DNA from: Chloroflexota bacterium
GTDB taxonomy: Bacteria > Chloroflexota > Anaerolineae > Aggregatilineales > Phototrophicaceae
Length of the DNA stretch: 43,732 nucleotides
Assembly: GCA_026707665.1 (NCBI GenBank)
Contig: JAPOWK010000106.1
Span: 1 to 43,732, forward strand
Direction of reading: 5' to 3'
Positions 8,083 to 15,810 of the stretch are shown here, piece after piece; the stretch's first letter is position 1; each line of letters begins with the position of its first letter. The notes below the pieces were generated by a model, which saw nothing but the letters and a program-made list of their open reading frames with translations, was not told the origin of the DNA and did no database searches. A program made the position numbers and the translations under genes.

Positions 8083-8416
8083 GCAGAAAAAGATAAGCCT
8101 CTATTTCGATGAAAACATGCCGGAAGCAGCTGCGATACAGCTGGCTGATCAAGGCATTGATGTCATGACGACGCAAGAGGCTAAACGGTGCGGCGCCGAT
8201 GATCTCGACCAGTTGTATTTTGCGGCAAGTCTGGGACGTGTAATCTGTTCTCACGACAAGGATTTCCTTGAATTGGCGAAGACTGATCCAGTGCGCTGCG
8301 GAATCGCATTCATCGGATTCAAGAGCAAAGAGATGGGCGCCTTGGTTCGAGCACTGCGAGAGCTCCACCGCAACGAAACAGCTGAATCGATGGAGAACCG
8401 GCTGGTTTATCTCTAG
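8075..8416 (+). CDS. DUF5615 PIN-like protein (toxin-like)
   Basis: This 113-residue protein is of the DUF5615 family, a PIN-fold group predicted to be ribonuclease toxins. Acidic residues sit where PIN-fold metal ligands are expected: FDEN near residue 11, ADDLDQ near 48 and HDKDF near 68. The reading frame opens at TTG 8075, eight bases inside the end of the DUF433 gene, so translation is probably coupled. Together they resemble a type II toxin-antitoxin module lodged between mmsA and the ureidopropionase gene. Nuclease activity is inferred from family; the function of DUF433/DUF5615 pairs is not firmly established. Confidence 0.83.
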   Translation: MPEQKKISLYFDENMPEAAAIQLADQGIDVMTTQEAKRCGADDLDQLYFAASLGRVICSHDKDFLELAKTDPVRCGIAFIGFKSKEMGALVRALRELHRNETAESMENRLVYL

Positions 8417-8442
8417 TCAGCACCAAGCGAAAGGACATCCCG

Positions 8443-9306
8443 ATGACCGATAGCCGAATCGTACGCGCCGCGCTGCTGCAAGCGAGCTGGACCGGCGAGA
8501 AAGAATCCATGATCGAGAAGCACATCGACTATACGCGCCAAGCCGCCGACCAGGGCGCGCAGATCATGTGTTATCAAGAACTCTTCTATGGTCCTTATTT
8601 TTGCCAGGTGCAAGATCCGCAATTCTTCGCCTTCACCGAGGACATCCCCGCCGGGCCAACCACGCAGCGCTTCCGCCAACTGGCGGCGGAACTAAATATG
8701 GTATTGATTGTGCCAATTTACGAAGTCGACGGCGTCGGCGTCTATTACAACACCGCCGCCGTGATTGATTCCGATGGCCGCTACCTGGGCAAGTATCGGA
8801 AAACGCATATCCCCCACCTGCCCGGCTTTTGGGAGAAGTTTTACTTCCGTCCGGGCAACCTCGGCTACCCCGTCTTTGATACCGCGGTTGGCAAGGTCGG
8901 CGTCTATATCTGCCACGACCGGCACTTCCCGGAAGGGGCGCGCGCGCTGGGCTTGAACGGCGCCGAGATGGTCTTCATTCCGTCGGCGACATCGCGCGGC
9001 TTGAGCCAACATCTTTGGCGGATTGAGCAGACTTCGCACGCAATCTTCAATACCTATTACGTCGGCACGATCAATCGCGTTGGCATTGAGGAACATGGCG
9101 ATGATGACTTTTACGGCGAGAGTTACTTCTGTGATCCCAAAGGGCAATTCATCGGCGACCTGGGCAGCGCTTATGACGAGGAGCTCATCGTGCGCGACCT
9201 CGATTTGAGCATGATCCAAGAGGTGCGCGATACCTGGCACTTTTATTTCAACCGGCGGCCCGATCAATATGGAGAGCTGGTGCAGGATACGGTGTCAACA
9301 AGTTAA
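8443..9306 (+). CDS. Beta-ureidopropionase (nitrilase superfamily amidohydrolase)
   Basis: This 287-residue nitrilase-fold hydrolase carries the complete catalytic triad: E46 in YQELF, K120 in GKYRKTHIP and C157 in YICHDRHFPEGAR. The CHDRHFPE environment and overall length suit N-carbamoyl-beta-alanine hydrolases, which cut N-carbamoyl-beta-alanine to beta-alanine, CO2 and ammonia. The ATG at 8443 follows an AAAGGA site. In the window it lies between malonate-semialdehyde dehydrogenase and dihydropyrimidinase, matching the last hydrolytic step of reductive pyrimidine breakdown. N-carbamoyl-D-amino-acid hydrolase or an agmatine-type N-carbamoylputrescine amidase are the closest alternatives. 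Confidence 0.88.
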   Translation: MTDSRIVRAALLQASWTGEKESMIEKHIDYTRQAADQGAQIMCYQELFYGPYFCQVQDPQFFAFTEDIPAGPTTQRFRQLAAELNMVLIVPIYEVDGVGVYYNTAAVIDSDGRYLGKYRKTHIPHLPGFWEKFYFRPGNLGYPVFDTAVGKVGVYICHDRHFPEGARALGLNGAEMVFIPSATSRGLSQHLWRIEQTSHAIFNTYYVGTINRVGIEEHGDDDFYGESYFCDPKGQFIGDLGSAYDEELIVRDLDLSMIQEVRDTWHFYFNRRPDQYGELVQDTVSTS

Positions 9307-9371
9307 TCATCAATACGCTGTGAGTGGTTTAGCCAGAGGCTAACCCTTACAGATTCGCTTAGAAGATGAAG

Positions 9372-9391
9372 GGGCGACACTTGTATCGCCC
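9372..9391. repeat. Imperfect GGGCGA/TCGCCC palindrome
   Basis: Inverted repeat GGGCGA / TCGCCC with an eight-base loop, in the 180-base gap between the ureidopropionase and LLM oxidoreductase genes. It precedes a longer related element by 15 bases. Apart from these two repeats the gap holds nothing I recognise. Confidence 0.55.
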
Positions 9392-9406
9392 GCAGATCCG
9401 GTAGAC

Positions 9407-9454
9407 TGTAGGGGCGACTGACAGTCAGTGTATACGCGACTCGGTGAGTCGCCC
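9407..9454. repeat. 48-base structured repeat, copy A
   Basis: This element starts TGTAGGGGCGACT and ends AGTCGCCC, so its ends pair as an 8-bp stem; a smaller hairpin CGACTC/GAGTCG is nested at the 3' side. A second copy of the same length lies at 43264-43311 and matches at 41 of 48 positions. One of the differences is a compensatory pair in the stem (A:T here, T:A there), which indicates that the fold is maintained. Confidence 0.75.
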
Positions 9455-9486
9455 GTCGACGGAGAAACTTCTTCAGGAGTTGACTT

Positions 9487-10482
9487 ATGGATTTCGGCAT
9501 CACATTCAAAGGCGATATTTCTCCAAAGCGAACGGTGGCGCTTTGCAAGCAAGCGGAAGTCGCCGGCTTCAAATATGGCTGGTTCTTTGACTCGCATGTT
9601 TTGTGGCGCGAATGTTATCTGACGATGGCGCTCTGCATGGCGCATACCGATGACATGATCTTTGGTCCGCTGGTGACCAACCCGGGCGTGCGCGAGTGGT
9701 CAGTGGCCGGCAGCATGTACGCCACGCTGGCGGTTCAGAGCGGCAATCGCATTGAAGTGGGCATCGGCCGCGGCGATAGTTCACGGCGGATGCTGGGCAA
9801 GAAGCCGATGACTGTCTCGAATATGGAACGCTTCGCCGATGCTCTGCGTGGCTTGGTGCGCGGGGACGAGGTCGCCTACGACGATACCTCGGCGCAACTG
9901 CCTTGGGCGAACGGCTATGCGATGCCGATCTGGATCGCCGCTTATGGACCAAAGGCGCTGGCCGGCGCCGGACGCAGCGGTGATGGCTTAGTCATTCAAC
10001 TGGCGGATCCCGGGCTCGTCAGGTGGTTCAGCGAGCAGGCCATCACCGGGGGCGAGGCCGCCGGTAAAGACATGTCGAATTACCAGATCATGTCGGCGGC
10101 GCCGGTGTGGGTCGGCGACCTGGAAAAAGCGCGCGAGCAAACGCGCTGGTTCCCGGCGATGGTGGGCAATCATGTGGCCGATATCGTCGAACGCTACGGC
10201 ATGGACAGCCCCGATATCCCCGCCAGCCTGACCGCCTACATCGAAGGACGCAAGGGCTACGATTATAAAGAACACGCCGACAAAGACGCCGACCATCTTG
10301 ACTTCATCAGCGAGGACATCGTCGACGCCTTTGGCATATTGGGCGATGTCGACGATCACATCGCCAAGCTGAAGGAGTTGGAAGCGGCGGGCGTCACGCA
10401 GTTTAACATCTATCTCATGTGTGGCGAGGAAGAGCGCATCGTGGCCGAGTATGGGGAGAAGGTTATCCCGGCTTTCGCTTAG
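9487..10482 (+). CDS. LLM-class flavin-dependent oxidoreductase (CPS_4043/TIGR03842-like)
   Basis: This 331-residue protein has the luciferase-like TIM barrel used by F420- or FMN-dependent oxidoreductases. Features include the opening DFGITFKGDISPKR, GFKYGWFFDSH, FGPLVTNPGVREWS and the GIGRGDSSRRMLG loop that lines the flavin site. I recall a subfamily (TIGR03842, CPS_4043) with this layout that is often found beside dihydropyrimidinases, as here. A role in oxidising or reducing a pyrimidine or hydantoin intermediate is therefore plausible but unproven. The ATG at 9487 follows an AGGAG site at 9474-9478. The flavin cofactor (F420 or FMN) cannot be decided from sequence alone. Confidence 0.85.
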   Translation: MDFGITFKGDISPKRTVALCKQAEVAGFKYGWFFDSHVLWRECYLTMALCMAHTDDMIFGPLVTNPGVREWSVAGSMYATLAVQSGNRIEVGIGRGDSSRRMLGKKPMTVSNMERFADALRGLVRGDEVAYDDTSAQLPWANGYAMPIWIAAYGPKALAGAGRSGDGLVIQLADPGLVRWFSEQAITGGEAAGKDMSNYQIMSAAPVWVGDLEKAREQTRWFPAMVGNHVADIVERYGMDSPDIPASLTAYIEGRKGYDYKEHADKDADHLDFISEDIVDAFGILGDVDDHIAKLKELEAAGVTQFNIYLMCGEEERIVAEYGEKVIPAFA

Positions 10483-10532
10483 GTCTCGTTCGCCTATTTT
10501 GGCGCCGCCAAATTGGCATCCAACGAAAGTGA

Positions 10533-10538
10533 TATACT
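10533..10538 (+). promoter_or_regulatory. Candidate -10 box upstream of the first Uma2 gene
   Basis: TATACT preceded by GA, 24 bases before the Uma2 ATG. The same hexamer serves as the -10 at 25514 and 41627. No well-spaced -35 is seen (TTGGCA at 10513-10518 leaves only 14 bases), so confidence is low. Confidence 0.35.
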
Positions 10539-10561
10539 GTCGCTAGCAGCGAGCGCGAGGA

Positions 10562-11128
10562 ATGACAATGGCAATCGAACGCATCCGTCAAATGACCGTC
10601 GAGGAATACTTCGCCTTTGATGAAGCCAGCGAATACAAGAACGAATACATTGACGGCGAGGTCTATCCAATGACTGGCGGGACAGCTTATCACGCGGAAA
10701 TAATGTTGAACCTTGGTTTTGCGCTTGGATTGCGACTGCGTGGCGGCGACTTTCGCTTTTACAGCAGCGCCATGCGCAACAGCGTCAGCCCAACGCGCCA
10801 TCTATATCCGGACTTGAGCATAGTCCGCGGCGAGCCGGAGCTTGATGAAGGCGCGATGAACTTGTTTAACCCTACGCTGGTCGCGGAAGTGATCTCACCG
10901 ACAACAGCCAGCAGAGATCGCGGCTTCAAGCGCGAACAATACCAAAGCATCCCTTCGCTTCAGGTCTACCTCGTCATCGACCAATTCAAAGCGCATGTCG
11001 AGGTGGACTCGCGCCAAGACGATATTTGGCAAACACAGGAATTCGCTGGCTTGGACGCCATTGTGCCGCTGCCAGCATTGAATTGTGATTTGCCGCTGGC
11101 GGAAATCTACGCCGGCATCGAGATTTAA
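10562..11128 (+). CDS. Uma2 family PD-(D/E)XK protein, copy 1
   Basis: This 188-residue protein has the Uma2 (DUF820) restriction-endonuclease-like fold. It begins with the characteristic TVEEYFAFDEASEYKNEYIDGE. The likely metal-binding core is the aspartate of YPDLSIV and the glutamate of VAEVISPTT, followed by a lysine in FKREQYQS. The start is either ATG 10562 or ATG 10568; GAGG at 10557-10560 favours the second. Uma2 genes are abundant as scattered singletons in Chloroflexota and cyanobacteria, and their function is unknown. It sits between two enzymes of the pyrimidine cluster but has no obvious metabolic link. Confidence 0.87.
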   Translation: MTMAIERIRQMTVEEYFAFDEASEYKNEYIDGEVYPMTGGTAYHAEIMLNLGFALGLRLRGGDFRFYSSAMRNSVSPTRHLYPDLSIVRGEPELDEGAMNLFNPTLVAEVISPTTASRDRGFKREQYQSIPSLQVYLVIDQFKAHVEVDSRQDDIWQTQEFAGLDAIVPLPALNCDLPLAEIYAGIEI

Positions 11129-11169
11129 CGTCGAGACCGACCTATAGTTCTTTCGATGGGAGCATCCAA

Positions 11170-12648
11170 ATGGGAACACTATTCAAAAACGGAACCGTCA
11201 TCACCGCCAGCGACAAGGTGGACGCCGATGTGCTGGTCGAAGGCGAAGTCGTCACGCTCATCGGCCAGAATCTCGACGCCGGGGCTCACGATGTCATCGA
11301 CTGCGCGGGCAAGTATCTGATGCCCGGCGGCATTGACGTGCATACCCACCTCGACCTGCCCTTCGGCGGCACCATCAGCAATGATGACTTTGACGTGGGA
11401 CACATGGCGGCTGCCTACGGCGGCACGACCACTCATATCGATTTCGTCGTGCAGCCGATCGGCGGCAGCTTGCACGACGGGCTGGAGACCTGGTGGGCAA
11501 AATCGCGCGATATCGCCCAGATCGATTACGCCTTTCACATGGCTGTCACCGATCTTAATGAAGCCGTCATGAAAGAGATCCCAACTATGATCGATGAAGG
11601 CATCACCAGCTTGAAGCTCTTCATGGCGTACAAGAATGTCTTCATGATCGATGACGCGACGCTATTCAATACCATGCGTGTGGCGGCCGACAACGGCATG
11701 ATCGTGATGGTGCATGCGGAAAACGGCGATGTCGAAGCTGCTTTGACACCGGCGCTGCTGGCAGCAGGCAAGACCGAACCAATCTGGCATGCCTCGTCGC
11801 GCCCGCCCGAGATTGAGGGGGAAGCGACCAACCGCGCCGTCGTCATGTCCGGCTTGACTGGCTGCCCGCTTTATGTCGTACATGTGACCTGCGAACAAGC
11901 CGTAGAGGCGATCAGACGGGGGCGGGCTCTGGGCTACCCGGTCATGGGCGAGACCTGTGTGCAATACTTTTTCCTGACTGTTGACGAGCATCTCGGCGCG
12001 CCCGGCTTTGAGGGCAGCAAATATGTCTGTTCGCCGCCGATCCGCAGCGCTCACGACCACGCGGTGCTCTGGCAGGCAGTGCGCGATGGCTCGCTTCAAA
12101 TTGTCAGCACCGACCACTGCGACTTCTGGTATGACGGCGGGCACGGACCCTGGCAGAAATGGAACGATCGCACGGGGGGCGCGGATTGGGTCGGCTACGA
12201 AAAGCAGGACCCGTCTTACCGCCGGCCGGGCAAAGAGCTCGGCATCGGCAACTTCGCCAAGATCCCCAACGGCATGCCGGGCTTGGAAGACCGCATGATG
12301 GTCATGTGGGACTCGGGGGTCAACAGTGGCAAACTCTCGCCATCGCGCTTCGTCGAATTGTGCTGCAGCAACCCAGCCAAAATCTTCGGCATGTACCCGC
12401 GCAAAGGCACCATCGCTGTCGGCTCGGATGCCGATATCTTGGTTTGGGATCCGCAGCGGGAGCACAAGATCAGCGCCGAAACCCATCACATGCGCGTCGA
12501 CTATAATTGCTATGAGGGCATGACCGTAAAGGGCGTGCCGGTCCAAGTCTATCAGCGTGGGCGAAAGCTGGTCGATGGCGATCAGTGGCTGGGCAGCAAC
12601 GGCGCTGGGCAATTCATCCCGCGGGCGGCGGGCGCGCCCGTGCTCTAG
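11170..12648 (+). CDS. hydA: Dihydropyrimidinase (hydantoinase family)
   Basis: This 492-residue cyclic amidohydrolase opens dihydrouracil or dihydrothymine to N-carbamoyl-beta-alanine or its methyl analogue. The binuclear zinc site is complete: H58 and H60 in DVHTHLDLP, the carboxylated K149 in SLKLFMAYKN, H182 in MVHAENGD, H238 in YVVHVTCEQA and D315 in STDHCDF. Length and motif spacing fit dihydropyrimidinase/D-hydantoinase rather than allantoinase or dihydroorotase. It is the last recognisable gene of the plus-strand catabolic group; the ureidopropionase upstream catalyses the next step. A broader hydantoin-hydrolysing role is possible because the two activities are not separable by sequence inspection. 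Confidence 0.93.
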   Translation: MGTLFKNGTVITASDKVDADVLVEGEVVTLIGQNLDAGAHDVIDCAGKYLMPGGIDVHTHLDLPFGGTISNDDFDVGHMAAAYGGTTTHIDFVVQPIGGSLHDGLETWWAKSRDIAQIDYAFHMAVTDLNEAVMKEIPTMIDEGITSLKLFMAYKNVFMIDDATLFNTMRVAADNGMIVMVHAENGDVEAALTPALLAAGKTEPIWHASSRPPEIEGEATNRAVVMSGLTGCPLYVVHVTCEQAVEAIRRGRALGYPVMGETCVQYFFLTVDEHLGAPGFEGSKYVCSPPIRSAHDHAVLWQAVRDGSLQIVSTDHCDFWYDGGHGPWQKWNDRTGGADWVGYEKQDPSYRRPGKELGIGNFAKIPNGMPGLEDRMMVMWDSGVNSGKLSPSRFVELCCSNPAKIFGMYPRKGTIAVGSDADILVWDPQREHKISAETHHMRVDYNCYEGMTVKGVPVQVYQRGRKLVDGDQWLGSNGAGQFIPRAAGAPVL

Positions 12649-12713
12649 TCTCGCTTGAACTGCGTGAGGACTCGCAGGGGCGATCAATAGGGTCGCTGTG
12701 TATCGTGCAGCAT

Positions 12714-12743
12714 TTGGGAATACGAATCGCCTCGTAGTATGAT
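12714..12743 (+). promoter_or_regulatory. Candidate promoter for the second Uma2 gene
   Basis: TTGGGA (12714-12719), an 18-base spacer and TATGAT (12738-12743) lie 34 bases before the ATG at 12778. Box quality is moderate and spacing acceptable. Confidence 0.45.
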
Positions 12744-12777
12744 TAGGCTTACGTGAGGCAGGGTGCTGGAGACAGCA

Positions 12778-13347
12778 ATGGCAATCCAACAGCGCGTTTA
12801 CGACCTTGACTCCTTCTGGCGCTTCGTCTGCCAGCCGGACAACGCCGACAGATACTTTGAACTTATTGATGGAGAGATCATCGAAATGGCGCCACCGGGT
12901 GGAGAGCATAGCACAGTTGCTGGCGAGATATATCTCCATTTTCGACTCTTCGACCCGCAGCGCAATCTGGGCGTTCCTACAGTTGAAGCCGGTTACTATC
13001 CACCTGGTAAGCGCGATATTGTGCTTGCGCCAGACGCAGCGTTCACGCGAGCTGAACGCGCCCCAGAGCCCTTTCCACGAACCTGGGTGCCAGTAATGCC
13101 AGACATCGCCGTTGAGGTGCAGTCGCCGAGCAACTCCCTCGCCGAGTTACGACGAAAAGCTGCGATCTATTTGCACCATGGCACACAACTGGTCTGGATT
13201 ATCTTGCCTGAACGACGAAGCGCCGAAGTCTGCCGGTTGGACGCAAATGGCAAAATCCAGACTGAGTTCATCGACTCGGAGGGCGTCCTCTCCGGCGAAC
13301 CCGTTTTGCCCGGATTTAGGCTGGAGATTGCTCGTCTGTTCATCTAA
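12778..13347 (+). CDS. Uma2 family PD-(D/E)XK protein, copy 2
   Basis: A second Uma2 (DUF820) protein, 189 residues from the ATG at 12778, which is preceded by GGAG at 12767-12770. An in-frame GTG at 12763 is less likely because it would overlap that site. The fold signature is present: FELIDGEIIEMAPPGGEHS near the start, LAPDAAF for the first metal aspartate, and VEVQSPSNSLAELRRKAAIY with the E and K residues. It is clearly diverged from the first copy (RNLGVPTVEAGYYPPGKRDIV has no close match there), so this is not a recent duplication. Function unknown; predicted nuclease fold. Confidence 0.88.
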   Translation: MAIQQRVYDLDSFWRFVCQPDNADRYFELIDGEIIEMAPPGGEHSTVAGEIYLHFRLFDPQRNLGVPTVEAGYYPPGKRDIVLAPDAAFTRAERAPEPFPRTWVPVMPDIAVEVQSPSNSLAELRRKAAIYLHHGTQLVWIILPERRSAEVCRLDANGKIQTEFIDSEGVLSGEPVLPGFRLEIARLFI

Positions 13348-13393
13348 ATCACGCGGGCGCCGGCGCTTTTCAATGCATTTTCGGGGAGTCAAC

Positions 13394-13882
13394 ATGAAGA
13401 GAATAATCCTGCTTACAGTCCTTGCGCTGCTTTGCGCGATACCAGCCTTTCTTCAAGATGAAATCCAGTGCGAAACCGCCAGCCTGCAGGCGGCGATTCA
13501 AACGCAACTGAATGAGATTGAGGACGATCCAATATCTGCACTCAATGAGATCATCCAGCTGGCTCTCGGCGGATTGTTTGACTGCGCGGACGACCGGCAG
13601 ACCTTTAGCGGGCAAGCGGGGGCTCAGCCAGTGGTAGGCCCGCTGGCGCTACACGAAGGCTTTTATATCGTCAAACTGACCACCGAAGGCAGCGCAAGAA
13701 TCGAAGCTACTTCCTTGGAGTCATGCGGGAAAGACTTGGACAGTATTTTATTCAATATTTCCGCTGGGCAAGCCATAAATGGCGCCGAGAATCTCATTCA
13801 AGCGGAAGACGACTGTACAGTCTATCTTGAAGTCAGCAAGATATCCGCTAGCTGGACGCTGGCGATTGAAAAGGTTCAATGA
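13394..13882 (+). CDS. Small secreted hypothetical protein
   Basis: The open frame extends upstream to 13112, but the real gene most likely starts at ATG 13394. It has GGGGAG just before it and the protein then begins with a clean signal peptide (MKRIILLTVLALLCAIPAF). The remaining ~140 residues contain four cysteines (QCETAS, FDCADD, ESCGKD, DDCTVY) that could form disulfides. The region IEATSLESCGKDLDSILF to the end has a beta-rich pattern like that of pre-peptidase C-terminal type domains, but this is only an impression. I do not recognise a family. It lies 46 bases after Uma2 copy 2 and converges with the PfkB gene. Confidence 0.65.
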   Translation: MKRIILLTVLALLCAIPAFLQDEIQCETASLQAAIQTQLNEIEDDPISALNEIIQLALGGLFDCADDRQTFSGQAGAQPVVGPLALHEGFYIVKLTTEGSARIEATSLESCGKDLDSILFNISAGQAINGAENLIQAEDDCTVYLEVSKISASWTLAIEKVQ

Positions 13883-13996
13883 ACTGCAGGCGCGCATGCG
13901 AAGCGATCCCTGCGCGCTACAGCACCGCCGCTTTCCGAGTCAGCGATCCCGGAATAGCTAGCGCCACAGCCTCCGGCCACTGAAGATCCATACGAC

Positions 13997-14956
13997 TCAA
14001 CGTACGATGTCCAGGTCTGGACTGTCCAGCAAATCTTCCAGTTCTCCTCGCGTGATGTACACCGCATCGCCATAATGCGTGAGACAAAGGGCGGCGGTGA
14101 GCACGCCGTAGCGCAAGCCCTTGAATGTGTCACCTTGCAGCCAGCCATGCAAGACGCCCGCGACCATCGCGTCGCCGGCGCCGATACGGTCGATCACTTC
14201 GATATCTTTCGCCGGCTCGATATGAATAGAATCGCGATCCCAGGCGACGATGCCTTCGCTGCCCAGCGAAGTCACAATGGCGCTGGCGGATGTCAGCTCG
14301 CCCAGTTGCTGGACGATCTCTGCGGGCCTGCCCGTAAACCCGTACATGCGCTCGGCGTCTCCGCGGGCGAAAAATAGTATATCAATCGCTTGCAGGTATG
14401 GCGCGATCGCTTCCGCTGCCTCATCCGTCGTCCAGATGCGGCTGCGGTAATTCATATCAAAGCTGATGGGAATCCCCGCGGCTTTCGCCCTTTCCACTGC
14501 TTCCCGCAAGATGGCGTTTATCGATGGTGACAGAGGCACGCTTAAGCCCGAGATATGCAGCAGCCGCGTATCCAGCAGGTAATCCCAGTCGATGTCATCG
14601 CGCGTCATGTTGACGAAGCAGGTGCCTTTGCGATCATAGTAGACCTGCGTGCCCTTGGGTGGTGTACCAAACTCAACATAGTAGATCGCCAAGCGACCAT
14701 CTTCCGACCAATGCACAGCCGACAGGTCGAGCCCGGACAGCGCATATTCTTGGGCAACGCGCCGTCCCAAAGGATTCTTGGGCAGCGCGCTTACCCAGCC
14801 ACAGCGCCAGCCCAAGCGCGACAACAAGCTTGTGACGTTTGCTTCGGTACCAGTGACATTGACATCCAGCTGCGATGCGCGTTCCAGATGGCTTCCCAGC
14901 GGCACGCTGTAGCGCAGTTGACCCTCGCCGACGGTGGTCACATCAAAGCGCGGCAT
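13997..14956 (-). CDS. PfkB-family carbohydrate kinase (KdgK-like)
   Basis: This 319-residue ribokinase-fold kinase has the C-terminal catalytic signature DRIGAGDAMVAGVLHG, where the aspartate of GAGD is the base, and the N-terminal substrate region GTEANVTSLLSRLGW. FDMNYRSRIWT is typical of 2-keto-3-deoxygluconate kinases. I start at the ATG 14956-14954; TTG at 14962 is an in-frame alternative. The start overlaps the ulaE stop by 14 bases, so it is cotranslated with ulaE. In this pathway it may phosphorylate the imported substrate, replacing the phosphate normally supplied by the ascorbate phosphotransferase system. Ordinary KDG kinase activity is the main alternative. Confidence 0.87.
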   Translation of the reverse strand: MPRFDVTTVGEGQLRYSVPLGSHLERASQLDVNVTGTEANVTSLLSRLGWRCGWVSALPKNPLGRRVAQEYALSGLDLSAVHWSEDGRLAIYYVEFGTPPKGTQVYYDRKGTCFVNMTRDDIDWDYLLDTRLLHISGLSVPLSPSINAILREAVERAKAAGIPISFDMNYRSRIWTTDEAAEAIAPYLQAIDILFFARGDAERMYGFTGRPAEIVQQLGELTSASAIVTSLGSEGIVAWDRDSIHIEPAKDIEVIDRIGAGDAMVAGVLHGWLQGDTFKGLRYGVLTAALCLTHYGDAVYITRGELEDLLDSPDLDIVR

Positions 14957-15803
14957 CGTCAACGAACCCGCCTTCCAGCATCTTGCCTATGACCCACTGC
15001 CTGGAGGCGACGATCAAATCCAGCGAGTCGGGCCGATTGTCATTCCACATTTCGATAAGCACGGGACCGCGAAATCCAAGCTCCGCCAGCTTGCGAAAGG
15101 CCGCGACAAAGGGTACGACGCCAGCGCCAAAGGGCACGCGCCGCGGCTCTCCCGGTCGAGAATCCTTGACATGGATGCCGACGATGTGACCATGCCCAGT
15201 TTCCAACTCTTCTCCCACATCGAATCCGTGCGCGGCCAAGTTGCCGATATCAGGATAAATCTGAAACCAGGGCGAATTCAAAGCTTCGACATGACACAGC
15301 GCGCGCCGAATCGAATCGACAACGTTGGCGCCCTCCATCGTTTCCACGCCCAACATCACGCCTGCCTCGCTCGCCCAAACGATGCCCTCAGCCAAAGCAT
15401 CCAGATAGCGTTCCTCGGCGCCGCCGTCGACAGCGCCATAGAAATCATAATAGCCCGCGATCTGTATCATGCGGACGCCCAGATCCAGGCTGAAATCAAT
15501 CGCCTTTTGCAGCAGATCCAGACCCTTGTCGCGCGTCTTCGCGTCCGCGCTGCCCAAAGCCAGCGCCCGATGCGCGCTCAGGCACATCGTTAGCAGGGGT
15601 ACGCCACTCTTGTCTACCGCGTCGCGAAGACACTGTCGCTGCGTCTTCGTCCATTCCAGGCGCGCCTGCCGTTCCGATGATTCGTCGCAGGAGAGCTCAA
15701 CAAAGTCGAAGCCGACCTTCCGCGCCAGATCAAGCCGCTCGTACCAATCGATATCAAGGGGCAGCGCCTTTTCGTAGATGCCAATCGGCGGGCGCGCGGG
15801 CAT
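14943..15803 (-). CDS. ulaE: L-xylulose-5-phosphate 3-epimerase
   Basis: This 286-residue TIM-barrel epimerase closely follows E. coli UlaE/SgbU from memory: IGIYEKALP, GFDFVELSCDESSERQARL, CLSAHRALALGS, WFQIYPDIGNLAAHG, GHIVGIHVKDSRPGE and VLIEMWND. Glutamate, aspartate and histidine ligands of the metal site are in these motifs. The enzyme interconverts L-xylulose 5-phosphate and L-ribulose 5-phosphate. A longer frame reaches 15962, but it would run through the ulaD end; ATG 15803 lies 7 bases after the ulaD stop and gives the right N-terminus. UlaF, which would pass L-ribulose 5-phosphate to D-xylulose 5-phosphate, is not in the window. Confidence 0.92.
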   Translation of the reverse strand: MPARPPIGIYEKALPLDIDWYERLDLARKVGFDFVELSCDESSERQARLEWTKTQRQCLRDAVDKSGVPLLTMCLSAHRALALGSADAKTRDKGLDLLQKAIDFSLDLGVRMIQIAGYYDFYGAVDGGAEERYLDALAEGIVWASEAGVMLGVETMEGANVVDSIRRALCHVEALNSPWFQIYPDIGNLAAHGFDVGEELETGHGHIVGIHVKDSRPGEPRRVPFGAGVVPFVAAFRKLAELGFRGPVLIEMWNDNRPDSLDLIVASRQWVIGKMLEGGFVDDAAL

Positions 15804-15810
15804 AGTAAGA

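Noticed and set aside
11662..12939. Long minus-strand frame (425 codons) opposite the dihydropyrimidinase gene
   Set aside because: It is antisense to a gene with a complete active site, and its His/Arg/Asp-rich composition is typical of the mirror frame in GC-rich DNA.
13112..13393. N-terminal extension of the small secreted protein frame
   Set aside because: It overlaps the Uma2 gene in another frame and would place residues before a clear signal peptide; the ATG at 13394 has its own ribosome site.
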